A DNA stretch of 64,000 nt from Shinella sp. SUS2. GTDB lineage: Bacteria > Pseudomonadota > Alphaproteobacteria > Rhizobiales > Rhizobiaceae. The stretch covers positions 62,001-126,000 of the forward strand of contig NZ_KQ410724.1 of NCBI RefSeq assembly GCF_001262505.1, in the 5' to 3' direction. Shown here piece after piece: positions 1-8,374 of this stretch (the stretch's first letter is position 1; each line of letters begins with the position of its first letter). The notes under the pieces were generated by a model. It searched no databases and had not been told where the DNA came from. It saw only the letters and a program-made list of their open reading frames with translations. Position numbers and translations under genes: made by a program.

Positions 1-1
1 C

Positions 2-544
2 CACCGGCTAGCCGGCGTCACACGGCCCTGGTGCATCGTCGGCGGCTGGGCGCTCGATCTCTGGCACGGGGAACAGATGCGGCCGCACGACGACCTCGAA
101 TTCACCATTCTGCGCACCGATTTTGCGGATTTCCGCGCAGCCTTGCCGGGCCTGCGTCTCCATACGGTCGGTGACGGCCATGTCGAGCCGCTCGGCGCGG
201 AGGACGTGCTGCCTTCAGGCATCGCGCAGGTCTGGTGCGAGGATGTAGCGGCGGGCTGCTGGCGTGTCGACATGATGCTGGAGGACGGCACGCCCGAGAC
301 CTGGGTCTACAAGCGCGATCCGTCGATCCGCCTGCCGCGCGCCGATGCCGTGCGCAGGACGGGCGGTGGCATCGCCTATCTCGCGCCGGAGATCGTCCTG
401 CTGTTCAAGGCAAAATACCGGCGCGACAAGGACGAGGCGGATTTCGCCAAGGCGTTGCCGCGGCTCGACGCAAAGCAAAGGTGCTGGTTGCAGGCGTGCC
501 TCGCGCAGGCCTATCCGGATCATGCCTGGAGCGTGGTCTTGTAA
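2..544 (+). CDS. Nucleotidyltransferase of the aminoglycoside adenylyltransferase type (5' partial)
   Basis: The frame is open from base 2, so the first ATG at 77 is internal and the true start lies outside the window; 180 residues are visible. The N-terminal part carries the nucleotidyltransferase signature: a GGWALDL segment followed about 14 residues later by RPHDDLEF, the usual Gly-Gly-Trp and Asp-x-Glu metal-binding pattern. The C-terminal part (LLFKAKYRRDKDEADF, then a WL and a terminal HAW) matches what I recall of the aminoglycoside-2''-adenylyltransferase-like family. Such proteins transfer a nucleotide to a small acceptor, but most chromosomal members are uncharacterised and resistance should not be assumed. 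The following gene is convergent, 3 bases away. Confidence 0.75.
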   Translation, partial: HRLAGVTRPWCIVGGWALDLWHGEQMRPHDDLEFTILRTDFADFRAALPGLRLHTVGDGHVEPLGAEDVLPSGIAQVWCEDVAAGCWRVDMMLEDGTPETWVYKRDPSIRLPRADAVRRTGGGIAYLAPEIVLLFKAKYRRDKDEADFAKALPRLDAKQRCWLQACLAQAYPDHAWSVVL

Positions 545-547
545 GGC

Positions 548-1330
548 TCAGTCGCCGGTGACGAAGAATTTCCACTGGCCGTCCGGCGTGATGCCGACGC
601 GATAGAAATTGTAGCTGCCGAATTCCTTCATGTCGGCGAAGTCGCCGGCGGTGACGATGCGCAGCAGCTCCACCTTTTCCGGCGGTGTCAGCGTGGCGAG
701 CGACTTTTCGGCGAAATAGGGCCAGACATACATTTCGTCCGCGGTGCCCTTGCCGACATGCACGAAGCCGGTCGCCAGCACGTCGAGCAGGATCGCCAGA
801 ACCTCGATGCCTTCCTCGTCGCCCGACTGGCCCTTGAGGGTTTCGACGGGCCCTTCGTCGGTCTCGACGATGGAGACCTGCGTTTCCGTCATGCCCTTGC
901 CGAGCAGGGGGCGCAGGCGCTCGATATCGCCGGAGGCGGCAGCCTCGACGATGAGTTCGCGCATGCGGCGCACGGGTTCCGGCGCCTTGGCGATGTCGGA
1001 GAAGAACTCGACCGGAACCTCCGGTTCGTCGTCAGCCTTGTCGTCGGTGGCGGGCGCGTCGTCGGAGGGTTCAGTCACCGCCTGGTTACGGCGAATCAGC
1101 GGATCGGGCAGCGGCAGTTCGAGAGGGCCGGTTTCTTCCTGCTCCTCCTCGACGGGCGGCGTCTGGCCGTCCTCGGCCGGCTTCTGCGGCACCTGCCCCT
1201 GTTCGTTCTTCAACTCGCTGAGCCCAAAGGCGGGACGGACGGGTGCCACCAGTGCCGTCGTCGTGAAAAGCACGGACAAGACGATGAGGCTGCTGCGAAA
1301 CAGCGTTTTGCCGTCAGGCGACGTCTGCAT
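548..1330 (-). CDS. Conserved exported or membrane-anchored protein of unknown function
   Basis: 260 residues from the ATG at 1330. That start is preferred because an upstream extension would run into the neighbouring gene and is of Arg/Ser-rich shadow composition. Residues about 12-34 form a hydrophobic signal or anchor. Residues about 45-105 are an acidic, proline-rich linker. The remainder looks folded and ends in a conserved-looking motif (TPDGQWKFFVTGD). I do not recognise the family by name; similar proteins are common in Rhizobiaceae. It lies 16 bases downstream of the 92-residue gene and is probably co-transcribed with it. A periplasmic location is inferred from the N-terminus only. 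Confidence 0.7.
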   Translation of the reverse strand: MQTSPDGKTLFRSSLIVLSVLFTTTALVAPVRPAFGLSELKNEQGQVPQKPAEDGQTPPVEEEQEETGPLELPLPDPLIRRNQAVTEPSDDAPATDDKADDEPEVPVEFFSDIAKAPEPVRRMRELIVEAAASGDIERLRPLLGKGMTETQVSIVETDEGPVETLKGQSGDEEGIEVLAILLDVLATGFVHVGKGTADEMYVWPYFAEKSLATLTPPEKVELLRIVTAGDFADMKEFGSYNFYRVGITPDGQWKFFVTGD

Positions 1331-1346
1331 GACTTGTCTTTCCAGC

Positions 1347-1625
1347 CTATTGCAGGATGCGCTCGGGGGAGAATTCTCCAGCCAGCATGCGCTCGCGCAG
1401 CGATTCGAGCATCGCCTCCGCGCCACGTTCGCCGTGAATGCGAATCGTCTCGCGCATGGCGAGCGCGATGGCGGCATCGGCGATGATTTCCGGTTCGATG
1501 CCATCAGCCATGCCGTCGGCCCAGGCCTCGTTCTGGTATTCCAGAGCCGCCTGCATCTTCTCGTGCACGATCATCTCGTCGATATCGTTGAGAGTAGGTT
1601 CCATTGATCGGTCCATGCGGGGCAT
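1347..1625 (-). CDS. Small conserved hypothetical protein (up to 92 residues)
   Basis: An acidic, helical, soluble protein with no signal peptide and no recognised domain. Three in-frame starts lie close together (1625, 1616, 1604). The one at 1604 (MEPTLND) has a short GGA upstream and may be the real one; the longest is reported. It is followed after 16 bases by the exported 260-residue protein, so the two probably form a small operon. Function unknown. Confidence 0.6.
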   Translation of the reverse strand: MPRMDRSMEPTLNDIDEMIVHEKMQAALEYQNEAWADGMADGIEPEIIADAAIALAMRETIRIHGERGAEAMLESLRERMLAGEFSPERILQ

Positions 1626-1708
1626 TCAGTTCTTACTTGACTGTTAACGACCTTAGCAGCCTTTTCCCAAAACGGCACTGGGTCCTGTAAAAAGAGGTTA
1701 ATTAACCG

Positions 1709-2131
1709 CTAATTTCCGAAGCGTGCGGTAATTTCTGTGGCAAGTGTTGCACCTTCGTTACGGTATCTCTCTTCTGCGACAACAGCCGAGTCGGTGCAAG
1801 CGGTATAGATGGCCGCAAAGGAACGATATCCACGGTTGAATGCCGCGGTCAGTTTCTCCTGTCTTTTCGGCTCGTTAGCGGCTTCCAGCTCGATGAGGCG
1901 CTGCATCGAGGCCCGCCAGCCGTCCTCCGGCTTGTCCATGCAGAGATTGCGCAGGTAGTGCACGGCGCCGAGGATTTCCGAGAGCCGTTCCAGCCGTTCG
2001 TCATAGGGTGCGGGCTTTTCCTCGACGGCCGCCGCGGGCGGTGTTTCCTTCGCGTCACCCTTTGCCTTCTGGGCGAAGGCGGGCGCGGAAAGCGTCAGGG
2101 TGAGAAGGAGGGCGAGCCGAATCACCGTCAT
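1709..2131 (-). CDS. TIGR02301-family exported protein
   Basis: 140 residues. Residues 1-20 are a typical Sec signal peptide ending APAFA before QK. The mature part is helical with a YLRNLCM segment, a conserved Trp-Arg helix, a FNRGYRSFA motif and two cysteines (about C64 and C112) that could form a disulfide in the periplasm. This pattern matches the alphaproteobacterial conserved family TIGR02301, whose function is unknown. Its ATG overlaps the TGA of the Nudix gene (ATGA), so it is translationally coupled to it. The low-GC stretch after the stop (about 1680-1715) is the only AT-rich DNA nearby. Confidence 0.8.
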   Translation of the reverse strand: MTVIRLALLLTLTLSAPAFAQKAKGDAKETPPAAAVEEKPAPYDERLERLSEILGAVHYLRNLCMDKPEDGWRASMQRLIELEAANEPKRQEKLTAAFNRGYRSFAAIYTACTDSAVVAEERYRNEGATLATEITARFGN

Positions 2132-2562
2132 GCGGTCTGCCCCGTGCGTTCCGCCTCGAGGCGCCGGATGCATTCGCGCACGCTGTCCGGCGCCGGCAGC
2201 TTTTCGATCTCCCCGGCCGTGTACCAACCGACGGCCGCCGCATCGTCCGAGGCGACGGCGATGGCCGTGGGATCCGCCTTCACCTTGAAGACGGAGAGGC
2301 GGAACGACGGGCTGCCGGGGCCGTCTTCCCTGCCGGGCAGGTCGTAGGTCGCGAAAAGCAGTGGTTTTTCGGCGCTGATGCCGGTTTCCTCGAAGAGTTC
2401 GCGCAGCGCCGTCTCGGCCGGCGTCTCGCCCGGCTCGCCGCGCCCGCCGGGAAAGGCATACATGTCCGCCGAGGGCGGGTTGCTGCGCAGGACCAGGAGA
2501 TAGCGCCCGTCGCGTTCGATGATGGCGGAGGAGGCGGGCTGGGGCGTCTTGGATTTCTTCAT
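2128..2562 (-). CDS. Nudix hydrolase
   Basis: 144 residues. A complete Nudix box spans residues 40-62 (G, five residues, E, seven residues, REL-FEETGI), which binds the divalent metal and hydrolyses nucleoside diphosphates linked to another group. The substrate cannot be read from the sequence; MutT-like sanitation of oxidised nucleotides or ADP-ribose/NADH-type substrates are possible. It is the first gene of a coupled pair with the TIGR02301 gene and is divergent from the SRAP gene, with about 60 bases between the starts that must hold both promoters. The shared region with a DNA-repair gene is suggestive but not proof of a common role. Confidence 0.85.
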   Translation of the reverse strand: MKKSKTPQPASSAIIERDGRYLLVLRSNPPSADMYAFPGGRGEPGETPAETALRELFEETGISAEKPLLFATYDLPGREDGPGSPSFRLSVFKVKADPTAIAVASDDAAAVGWYTAGEIEKLPAPDSVRECIRRLEAERTGQTA

Positions 2563-2622
2563 CGCGGTCCGGTTCGGTTGCGCTCGATTGACCCCTTATA
2601 GGCAAAGTGCGATGACGATGCC

Positions 2623-3402
2623 ATGTGTGGACGATTTGCATTGCTGGCCAAGCGGGATCTTGCGCGCGACTATCTCGATCTCGCCGAGCTGGACGACCTG
2701 ACCGAGCGCTACAACATCGCCCCGACGCAGCCGATCCTGGTCGTCGTTGCGGGGGAAAGGCAGGAGCCCGGCAGCAACCTGCCGGAGCGCAAGGCCATGC
2801 TGGTGCGCTGGGGTTTCATGCCTGGCTGGGTGAAGGACCCGCGCGACTTTCCGCTGCTCATCAATGCGCGCGCCGAGACGGCGATCGGCAAGGCCTCGTT
2901 CCGCGCCGCCATGCGCCATCGCCGCGTCCTCGTGCCGGCCTCCGGTTTTTTCGAATGGCGCCGGCCGGAAGGAAAGGGCGCCAAGGCGCAGGCCTACTGG
3001 ATCCGCCCGAAGAAGGGCGAGATTCTCGCCTTTGCCGGGCTGGTGGAGACGTGGTCTTCCGCCGACGGTTCGGAGGTCGATACCGGCGCGATCCTGACGA
3101 CAGCGGCCAACAACGACATTGCCCGCATCCACGACCGCATGCCCGTCGTCATCCGCAGGCAGGACTTTTCGCGCTGGCTCGACTGCAAGACGCAGGAGCC
3201 GCGTGAGGTGGCCGACCTGATGAAGCCGATCGACGACGGTTTCTTCGAGGCGATCCCGGTCTCCGACAAGGTGGGCAAGGTCGCCAATATGGGGCCGGAT
3301 ATCCTGGAGCCGGTGGAAGAGCGGGCCGACGAAGCGCCGGCGGAAAAGAAAAAGGGCGCGGAAGCGCCCCCATCATCGTCCGACCAGCTGTCGCTGTTCT
3401 GA
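2623..3402 (+). CDS. SOS response-associated peptidase (SRAP; YedK/HMCES-like)
   Basis: 259 residues starting MCGRF, so Cys2 becomes the N-terminal nucleophile after Met removal. In this family Cys2 forms a thiazolidine crosslink with abasic sites in single-stranded DNA, shielding them from breakage. The other conserved active-site residues are visible: Asn81 (LINARAET), Glu111 (SGFFEW) and His170 (RIHDRMPVV). Length is slightly above the usual 220-230 because of a Lys/Glu/Ala/Ser-rich tail after about residue 222. No LexA box was evident in the short region upstream. It is divergent from the Nudix gene and convergent with the 60-residue gene. Confidence 0.92.
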   Translation: MCGRFALLAKRDLARDYLDLAELDDLTERYNIAPTQPILVVVAGERQEPGSNLPERKAMLVRWGFMPGWVKDPRDFPLLINARAETAIGKASFRAAMRHRRVLVPASGFFEWRRPEGKGAKAQAYWIRPKKGEILAFAGLVETWSSADGSEVDTGAILTTAANNDIARIHDRMPVVIRRQDFSRWLDCKTQEPREVADLMKPIDDGFFEAIPVSDKVGKVANMGPDILEPVEERADEAPAEKKKGAEAPPSSSDQLSLF

Positions 3403-3433
3403 AATCGCGCCGGCGAGGCCGCCTTGGAGCGGC

Positions 3434-3616
3434 TCAATCGTAGAGCGGCTGGAGCACGGCCGGAATATCGCGCTTGGAGCGCTTGTCCTCTGTCTTCGCC
3501 TCGGGCTTGCAGCGCGTGGCGGCCACGACGGCGGGCAGGCCGAGCGGCTTGTAGCGCGCCTGGAGGTTTTCGTTTGCCGCATGGTTCTGCGGCGGCTGTT
3601 TTCGTGCGGTCGACAT
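3434..3616 (-). CDS. Small conserved protein, 60 residues, RYKPLGLPAVVAA motif
   Basis: Starts at an ATG with a strong ribosome site (AGGAGA, 6 bases before). Basic, with no signal peptide. Residues about 19-34 (NLQARYKPLGLPAVVA) closely resemble residues 13-28 of the next small gene on the same strand (DLASRYNPIGIRAVIA), so the two are probably paralogues. I know of no function; similar tiny proteins seem widespread in Rhizobiaceae. It is convergent with the SRAP gene. Confidence 0.65.
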   Translation of the reverse strand: MSTARKQPPQNHAANENLQARYKPLGLPAVVAATRCKPEAKTEDKRSKRDIPAVLQPLYD

Positions 3617-3791
3617 TGTCTTTCTCCTGAATTGTCAGGCAGCCCCGTTTCGATCCCCCGGTTGCTACCCCCGATGCGTTATGCATTTACGCGACCCATT
3701 CGGCCAAATTCTGCTCAAATTTTGATCGATCTGCGGCAAGCGACTGAAAACACAGGTTTTCGAGATCAACTATTGTGACGGCCGCAAACAT

Positions 3792-3917
3792 TCATTTCCT
3801 CGGAACCTGCCGCACCTTGATCATCAGAAAGGCCGCGATGACGGCGCGGATGCCGATCGGATTGTAGCGGCTGGCAAGATCGGTCTCGGGGCGTGTCTCT
3901 GTCTTCCGGGTCGTCAT
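3792..3917 (-). CDS. Small protein, 41 residues, RYNPIGIRAVIAA motif
   Basis: Translates to 41 residues beginning MTTRKTETRPETDLAS and ending VRQVPRK, too short for routine gene finders. Support comes from a good ribosome site (GAAGGGAC, centred about 8 bases before the ATG) and from a shared core with the 60-residue neighbour: [LI]xxRY[NK]P[IL]G[IL]xAV[IV]AA. The core is followed by FLMIKV, giving a short hydrophobic helix that could associate with the membrane. Function unknown. Confidence 0.6.
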   Translation of the reverse strand: MTTRKTETRPETDLASRYNPIGIRAVIAAFLMIKVRQVPRK

Positions 3918-4221
3918 GATGCTGTCCCTTCGGTTTGCCGGCGGGCACTGCCGGTCTCACCCCTTCTTTTTCCCATGCGGGCAGGGGCGGCCGTGTCACC
4001 GCGGGAACAGGAGGCCTGGCGAGAATTTCGTCCGGGAACGGGCCGCGCCCGCTTGACCGGACGCCCGCACGGCGCGATAAAGCAGGCCATGAAAACGGTA
4101 CTCTGCATTCGCCGGAGCATTATTCGCTAGCGCACGCGCTGGCCCGGCCGTTTTCGTCCCTCAAAATCCCCGGATGACAACGACCCGGCCAGCCGGGTTT
4201 ACGCCTTTTGGGGAGATTTCT
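3918..4221 (+). other. 304-base intergenic region upstream of cysS
   Basis: Holds no convincing gene. It contains the candidate cysS promoter (4052-4080) and, in the untranslated leader, a short inverted repeat ACCCGGC/GCCGGGT at 4183-4198 with a two-base centre, then TTT. No T-box consensus is visible. The leader would be about 135 bases long if the promoter is right. Confidence 0.5.
4052..4080 (+). promoter_or_regulatory. Candidate housekeeping promoter for cysS
   Basis: CTTGAC at 4052-4057, a 17-base spacer, then CGATAA at 4075-4080. This fits the rhizobial sigma-70 pattern CTTGAC-N17-CTATAT with a partial -10 match. It is on the correct strand, about 140 bases before the cysS start. Inferred by eye only. 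Confidence 0.45.
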
Positions 4222-5655
4222 ATGGCCGAAAAGCCGGTCCTGACGCTGTACAACACGCTCACGCGCTCGAAGGAGCCCTTCGCTCCCATCGATCCCGACA
4301 ATGTGCGCATGTATGTCTGCGGCCCGACGGTCTACGACTTCGCCCATATCGGCAATGCGCGGCCGGTCATCGTCTTTGATGTGCTGTACCGCCTGCTGCG
4401 CCATGTCTACGGCGAAGACCACGTCACCTATGCCCGCAACATCACCGACGTCGACGACAAGATCAACGCCCGGGCACTGCGCGATTTCGGAAAGGAGATC
4501 GGGGACGGCACGCTTTCGCTCAACGAGGCGATCCGCCGGGTGACGGAGAAGACGGCGAACCAGTTCCACGCGGATATCGCCGCGCTCGGCACCATGGAGC
4601 CGACGCACGAGCCCCGCGCCACGGAGTTCGTCCAGCCGCGCGGCGACGGCAAGGTCGACATGATCACGCTGATCGAACGCCTTATCGAGCGCGGCCATGC
4701 CTATCAGGCGGGCGGCGAGGTGCTGTTCGACACGCAGTCCATGGCCGACTACGGCCAGCTGTCCAAGCGCAACCTCGACGAACAGCAGGCCGGCGCCCGC
4801 GTCGCCGTCGACGTGCACAAGAAGAACCCCGGCGATTTCGTGCTCTGGAAACTCTCCTCGCCGGAAGAGCCAGGCTGGGAAAGCCCCTGGGGCCGCGGTC
4901 GTCCGGGCTGGCACATCGAGTGCTCCGCCATGTCTGCCGCCTATCTCGGCGAGACCTTCGACATCCATGGCGGCGGCCTCGATCTCATCTTCCCGCACCA
5001 CGAGAACGAGATCGCCCAGTCGCGCTGCGCGCATGGCACGCCAGTCATGTCGAATGTCTGGATGCATAACGGCTTCCTGCAGGTCGAAGGCCGCAAGATG
5101 TCGAAGTCCGAGGGCAATTTCTTCACGATCGCGGAACTCTTGCACGAGGAAAAGTTCGGCGGCCGCAAGTGGCCGGGCGAGGTGCTGCGCCTCGCCATGC
5201 TGATGACGCATTACCGCGAACCGATCGACTTCTCCGTCAAGCGGCTGGAAGAGGCGGAGCGCCTGCTTGCCAAATGGCCCGCCGGTGGCAATCCGGCCGA
5301 GGGCCGGGTGGATGAAAGCGTGCGTGCGCCGCTTTTCGACGATCTCAACACCGTCGCGGCCGTGCAGGCGCTGCATGCGCTCGCCCAGTGCGCCAATGCC
5401 GATCCGCTGATGCTGCCGGTCTTCGCCGCCAGCGCCGAACTTCTTGGCGTCCTGCCGAAGAAGGCCGAGATCTCCAAGGCGCTCGAGGATAGCATCGAAA
5501 CGCTGATCCAACTTCGCCTGGAAATGCTCAAGGCGAAGAACTTCGCCGAAGCCGACAAGATTCGCGACGACCTCGCCGCCAGGGGAGTCCAGCTGAAGGA
5601 CGGCAAGGACGCCCAGACGGGCGAGCGCGTGACGACATGGGAGGTGAAAAGGTGA
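4222..5655 (+). CDS. cysS: Cysteinyl-tRNA synthetase
   Basis: 477 residues from the ATG at 4222, chosen because GGGGAG lies 7 bases upstream and the family begins near [10 protein letters not shown] class I synthetase that charges tRNA-Cys with cysteine. Visible: HIGH-like AHIGN at 41-45, KMSKS at 292-296, and the four zinc ligands expected for CysRS (Cys33 in CGPTVYD, Cys234 in HIEC, His259 and Glu263 in FPHHENE) that select cysteine without editing. Its TGA overlaps the GTG of the first GFA gene (GTGA), so it heads a coupled cluster of zinc/cysteine-rich proteins. All key residues are intact. Confidence 0.97.
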   Translation: MAEKPVLTLYNTLTRSKEPFAPIDPDNVRMYVCGPTVYDFAHIGNARPVIVFDVLYRLLRHVYGEDHVTYARNITDVDDKINARALRDFGKEIGDGTLSLNEAIRRVTEKTANQFHADIAALGTMEPTHEPRATEFVQPRGDGKVDMITLIERLIERGHAYQAGGEVLFDTQSMADYGQLSKRNLDEQQAGARVAVDVHKKNPGDFVLWKLSSPEEPGWESPWGRGRPGWHIECSAMSAAYLGETFDIHGGGLDLIFPHHENEIAQSRCAHGTPVMSNVWMHNGFLQVEGRKMSKSEGNFFTIAELLHEEKFGGRKWPGEVLRLAMLMTHYREPIDFSVKRLEEAERLLAKWPAGGNPAEGRVDESVRAPLFDDLNTVAAVQALHALAQCANADPLMLPVFAASAELLGVLPKKAEISKALEDSIETLIQLRLEMLKAKNFAEADKIRDDLAARGVQLKDGKDAQTGERVTTWEVKR

Positions 5656-6134
5656 CCACCCCCTTCTACACCGGCGGGTGCCAGTGCGGTGCCGTGCGCT
5701 TTCATGTCGAAGGGGCGCTCGGCGATGCGTCGGTCTGTCATTGCCGCATGTGCCAGAAGGCGAGCGGCAATTTCTATCTGCCGCTGGTCTCCGTGCGGCA
5801 GGCCAAGCTGACCTGGACGCGGGGAGAGCCGAAGCGCTTCCAGTCGTCGAACCATGGCTATCGAGGCTTCTGTGCCGATTGCGGCACGCCGCTGACCTAT
5901 GAGGCGCCGGACGGCGTGGCGCTGACCATCGCCGCTTTTGACGACCCGGCGGAGATCGCCCCGCGCATCCAGTGGGGCGTCGAGGCGAAGCTGCCCTATG
6001 TGGACGCGATTTGCGACCTGCCGGGCGAAGAGACAATGGCGGACCAGGAGGCGGCGTCCTTCCTCGCCGACCTTGTCTCCTACCAGCATCCGGACCACGA
6101 CACGGACGCATGGCCGCCGGAGCGCAAGCCATGA
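5652..6134 (+). CDS. GFA/CENP-V-like zinc protein, copy 1
   Basis: 160 residues from a GTG start. GTG is preferred over the ATG 15 bases upstream because GGAGG sits 7-11 bases before it. The fold is the glutathione-dependent formaldehyde-activating (GFA) type with two zinc sites: Cys10-x-Cys12 (GGCQCG), Cys29-x-Cys31-xx-Cys34 (CHCRMC) and Cys74-xx-Cys77 (GFCADCGTP). Family members bind zinc and often glutathione, but few have a proven activity and the formaldehyde role is doubtful for most. Copies 2 and 3 follow directly. The start overlaps the cysS stop and the end overlaps copy 2 (ATGA). Confidence 0.88.
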   Translation: MTTPFYTGGCQCGAVRFHVEGALGDASVCHCRMCQKASGNFYLPLVSVRQAKLTWTRGEPKRFQSSNHGYRGFCADCGTPLTYEAPDGVALTIAAFDDPAEIAPRIQWGVEAKLPYVDAICDLPGEETMADQEAASFLADLVSYQHPDHDTDAWPPERKP

Positions 6135-6628
6135 GCATTTCCCGCATCTATACCGGCGGGTGCCAGTGCGGCGCGGTGCGCTATCGGGTGGAAGGCACAC
6201 TCGGCGATCCGCATCTGTGTCATTGCCGCATGTGCCAGAAGGCGGCCGGCAACTATTTCCTGCCGCTTGCCAATGCGCCACGCGACCGTTTCACCATGAC
6301 CCGCGGCGAGGCCGGCTGGTTCCAGTCCTCGGAGATCGTGCGCCGCGGTTTCTGCCGCGATTGCGGCACGCCGCTGTTCTACGACGCGCTCGCCGCCGAC
6401 CATATCAATGTGACGCTCGGCTCGCTCGACGATCCCGACGATGTCCGCCCGGTCGCTCAGGCGGGCGTCGAATCGCGGCTCGTCTGGTTCGCGCAGCTGG
6501 CGAAACTGCCGGAAAGCGAGAGCGAGGACGGCGAGTTCGGCGCGGCGCGTCACATCGTGGTCCGCGCCTCCAACTGTCAGCACCCGGACTATGACACGGA
6601 CCATTGGCCGCCGGAGGACATTCCATGA
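6131..6628 (+). CDS. GFA/CENP-V-like zinc protein, copy 2
   Basis: 165 residues. The same seven-cysteine pattern is present: C11-x-C13, C30-x-C32-xx-C35 and C75-xx-C78. It shares [10 protein letters not shown] and CHCRMCQKA almost exactly with copy 1, while the middle and C-terminus have diverged, so this is an old tandem duplication and not an assembly artefact. The C-terminus ends in a QHPDYDTDHWPP element also found in copies 1 and 3. The ATG overlaps the previous stop and the stop overlaps the start of the 39-residue membrane protein, so all are probably translated in series. Confidence 0.88.
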   Translation: MSISRIYTGGCQCGAVRYRVEGTLGDPHLCHCRMCQKAAGNYFLPLANAPRDRFTMTRGEAGWFQSSEIVRRGFCRDCGTPLFYDALAADHINVTLGSLDDPDDVRPVAQAGVESRLVWFAQLAKLPESESEDGEFGAARHIVVRASNCQHPDYDTDHWPPEDIP

Positions 6629-6744
6629 CCGAGACCCGGCCGGAGCTCGGTTTTCCGCGCAAGTGGCTCTATTTCATCGCCGGCAAGCTGATCCTGATCA
6701 CCGCCGTGGTGGTCGCCGTCGTCGTCTATTCCGCCTATCGTTGA
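6625..6744 (+). CDS. 39-residue single-pass membrane protein embedded in the GFA cluster
   Basis: Starts at an ATG overlapping the TGA of GFA copy 2 (ATGA) and ends 10 bases before GFA copy 3. The N-terminus is short and polar (MTETRPELGFPRKW). It is followed by one hydrophobic segment of about 22 residues rich in Val/Ile/Ala, and the protein ends YSAYR. Evidence that it is real: coupling at both ends, a clean transmembrane profile and a GGAGG-like site (CCGGAGG) upstream. No known family recognised. It could tether or signal for the neighbouring zinc proteins; that is inference. Confidence 0.6.
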   Translation: MTETRPELGFPRKWLYFIAGKLILITAVVVAVVVYSAYR

Positions 6745-6754
6745 AGGAGCTGCC

Positions 6755-8193
<1,439 letters not shown>

Positions 8194-8200
8194 GAGACTG

Positions 8201-8335
8201 CCCCTCACCCAAACCCTCTGCCCGCACGCGGGGAGAGGGGGCCTGTCGAATGCAGGGTTCGGGTTCGAGGTTTTCGGCGCGGCATATTCCTTCTCCTCGC
8301 CTGCGGGGAGAGGGTGGCGGCAGCCGGATGAGGGG
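8201..8335 (+). repeat. RIME-like palindromic intergenic element, copy A
   Basis: About 135 bases bounded by CCCCTCA and TGAGGGG as terminal inverted repeats. It contains two imperfect GGGGAGAGG-type hairpins, the second near 8302-8314. The same structure occurs at 22745-22880, 29447-29578 and 44712-44845. This fits the Rhizobium-specific intergenic mosaic elements described for rhizobia. This copy is the most diverged in its middle (GGGTTCGGGTTCGAGG). It sits between pip and cimA, so it may be transcribed as part of the cimA leader. Confidence 0.7.
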
Positions 8336-8374
8336 CGGATTGAAGTGTTCAATGAGTTCCCAGGGAGGGAACAG

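Noticed and set aside
4120..6147. Very long minus-strand open frame opposite cysS and the first GFA gene
   Set aside because: It mirrors the strong third-position GC bias of cysS; its translation is Arg/His/Pro-rich with no domain, and cysS on the other strand is unmistakable.
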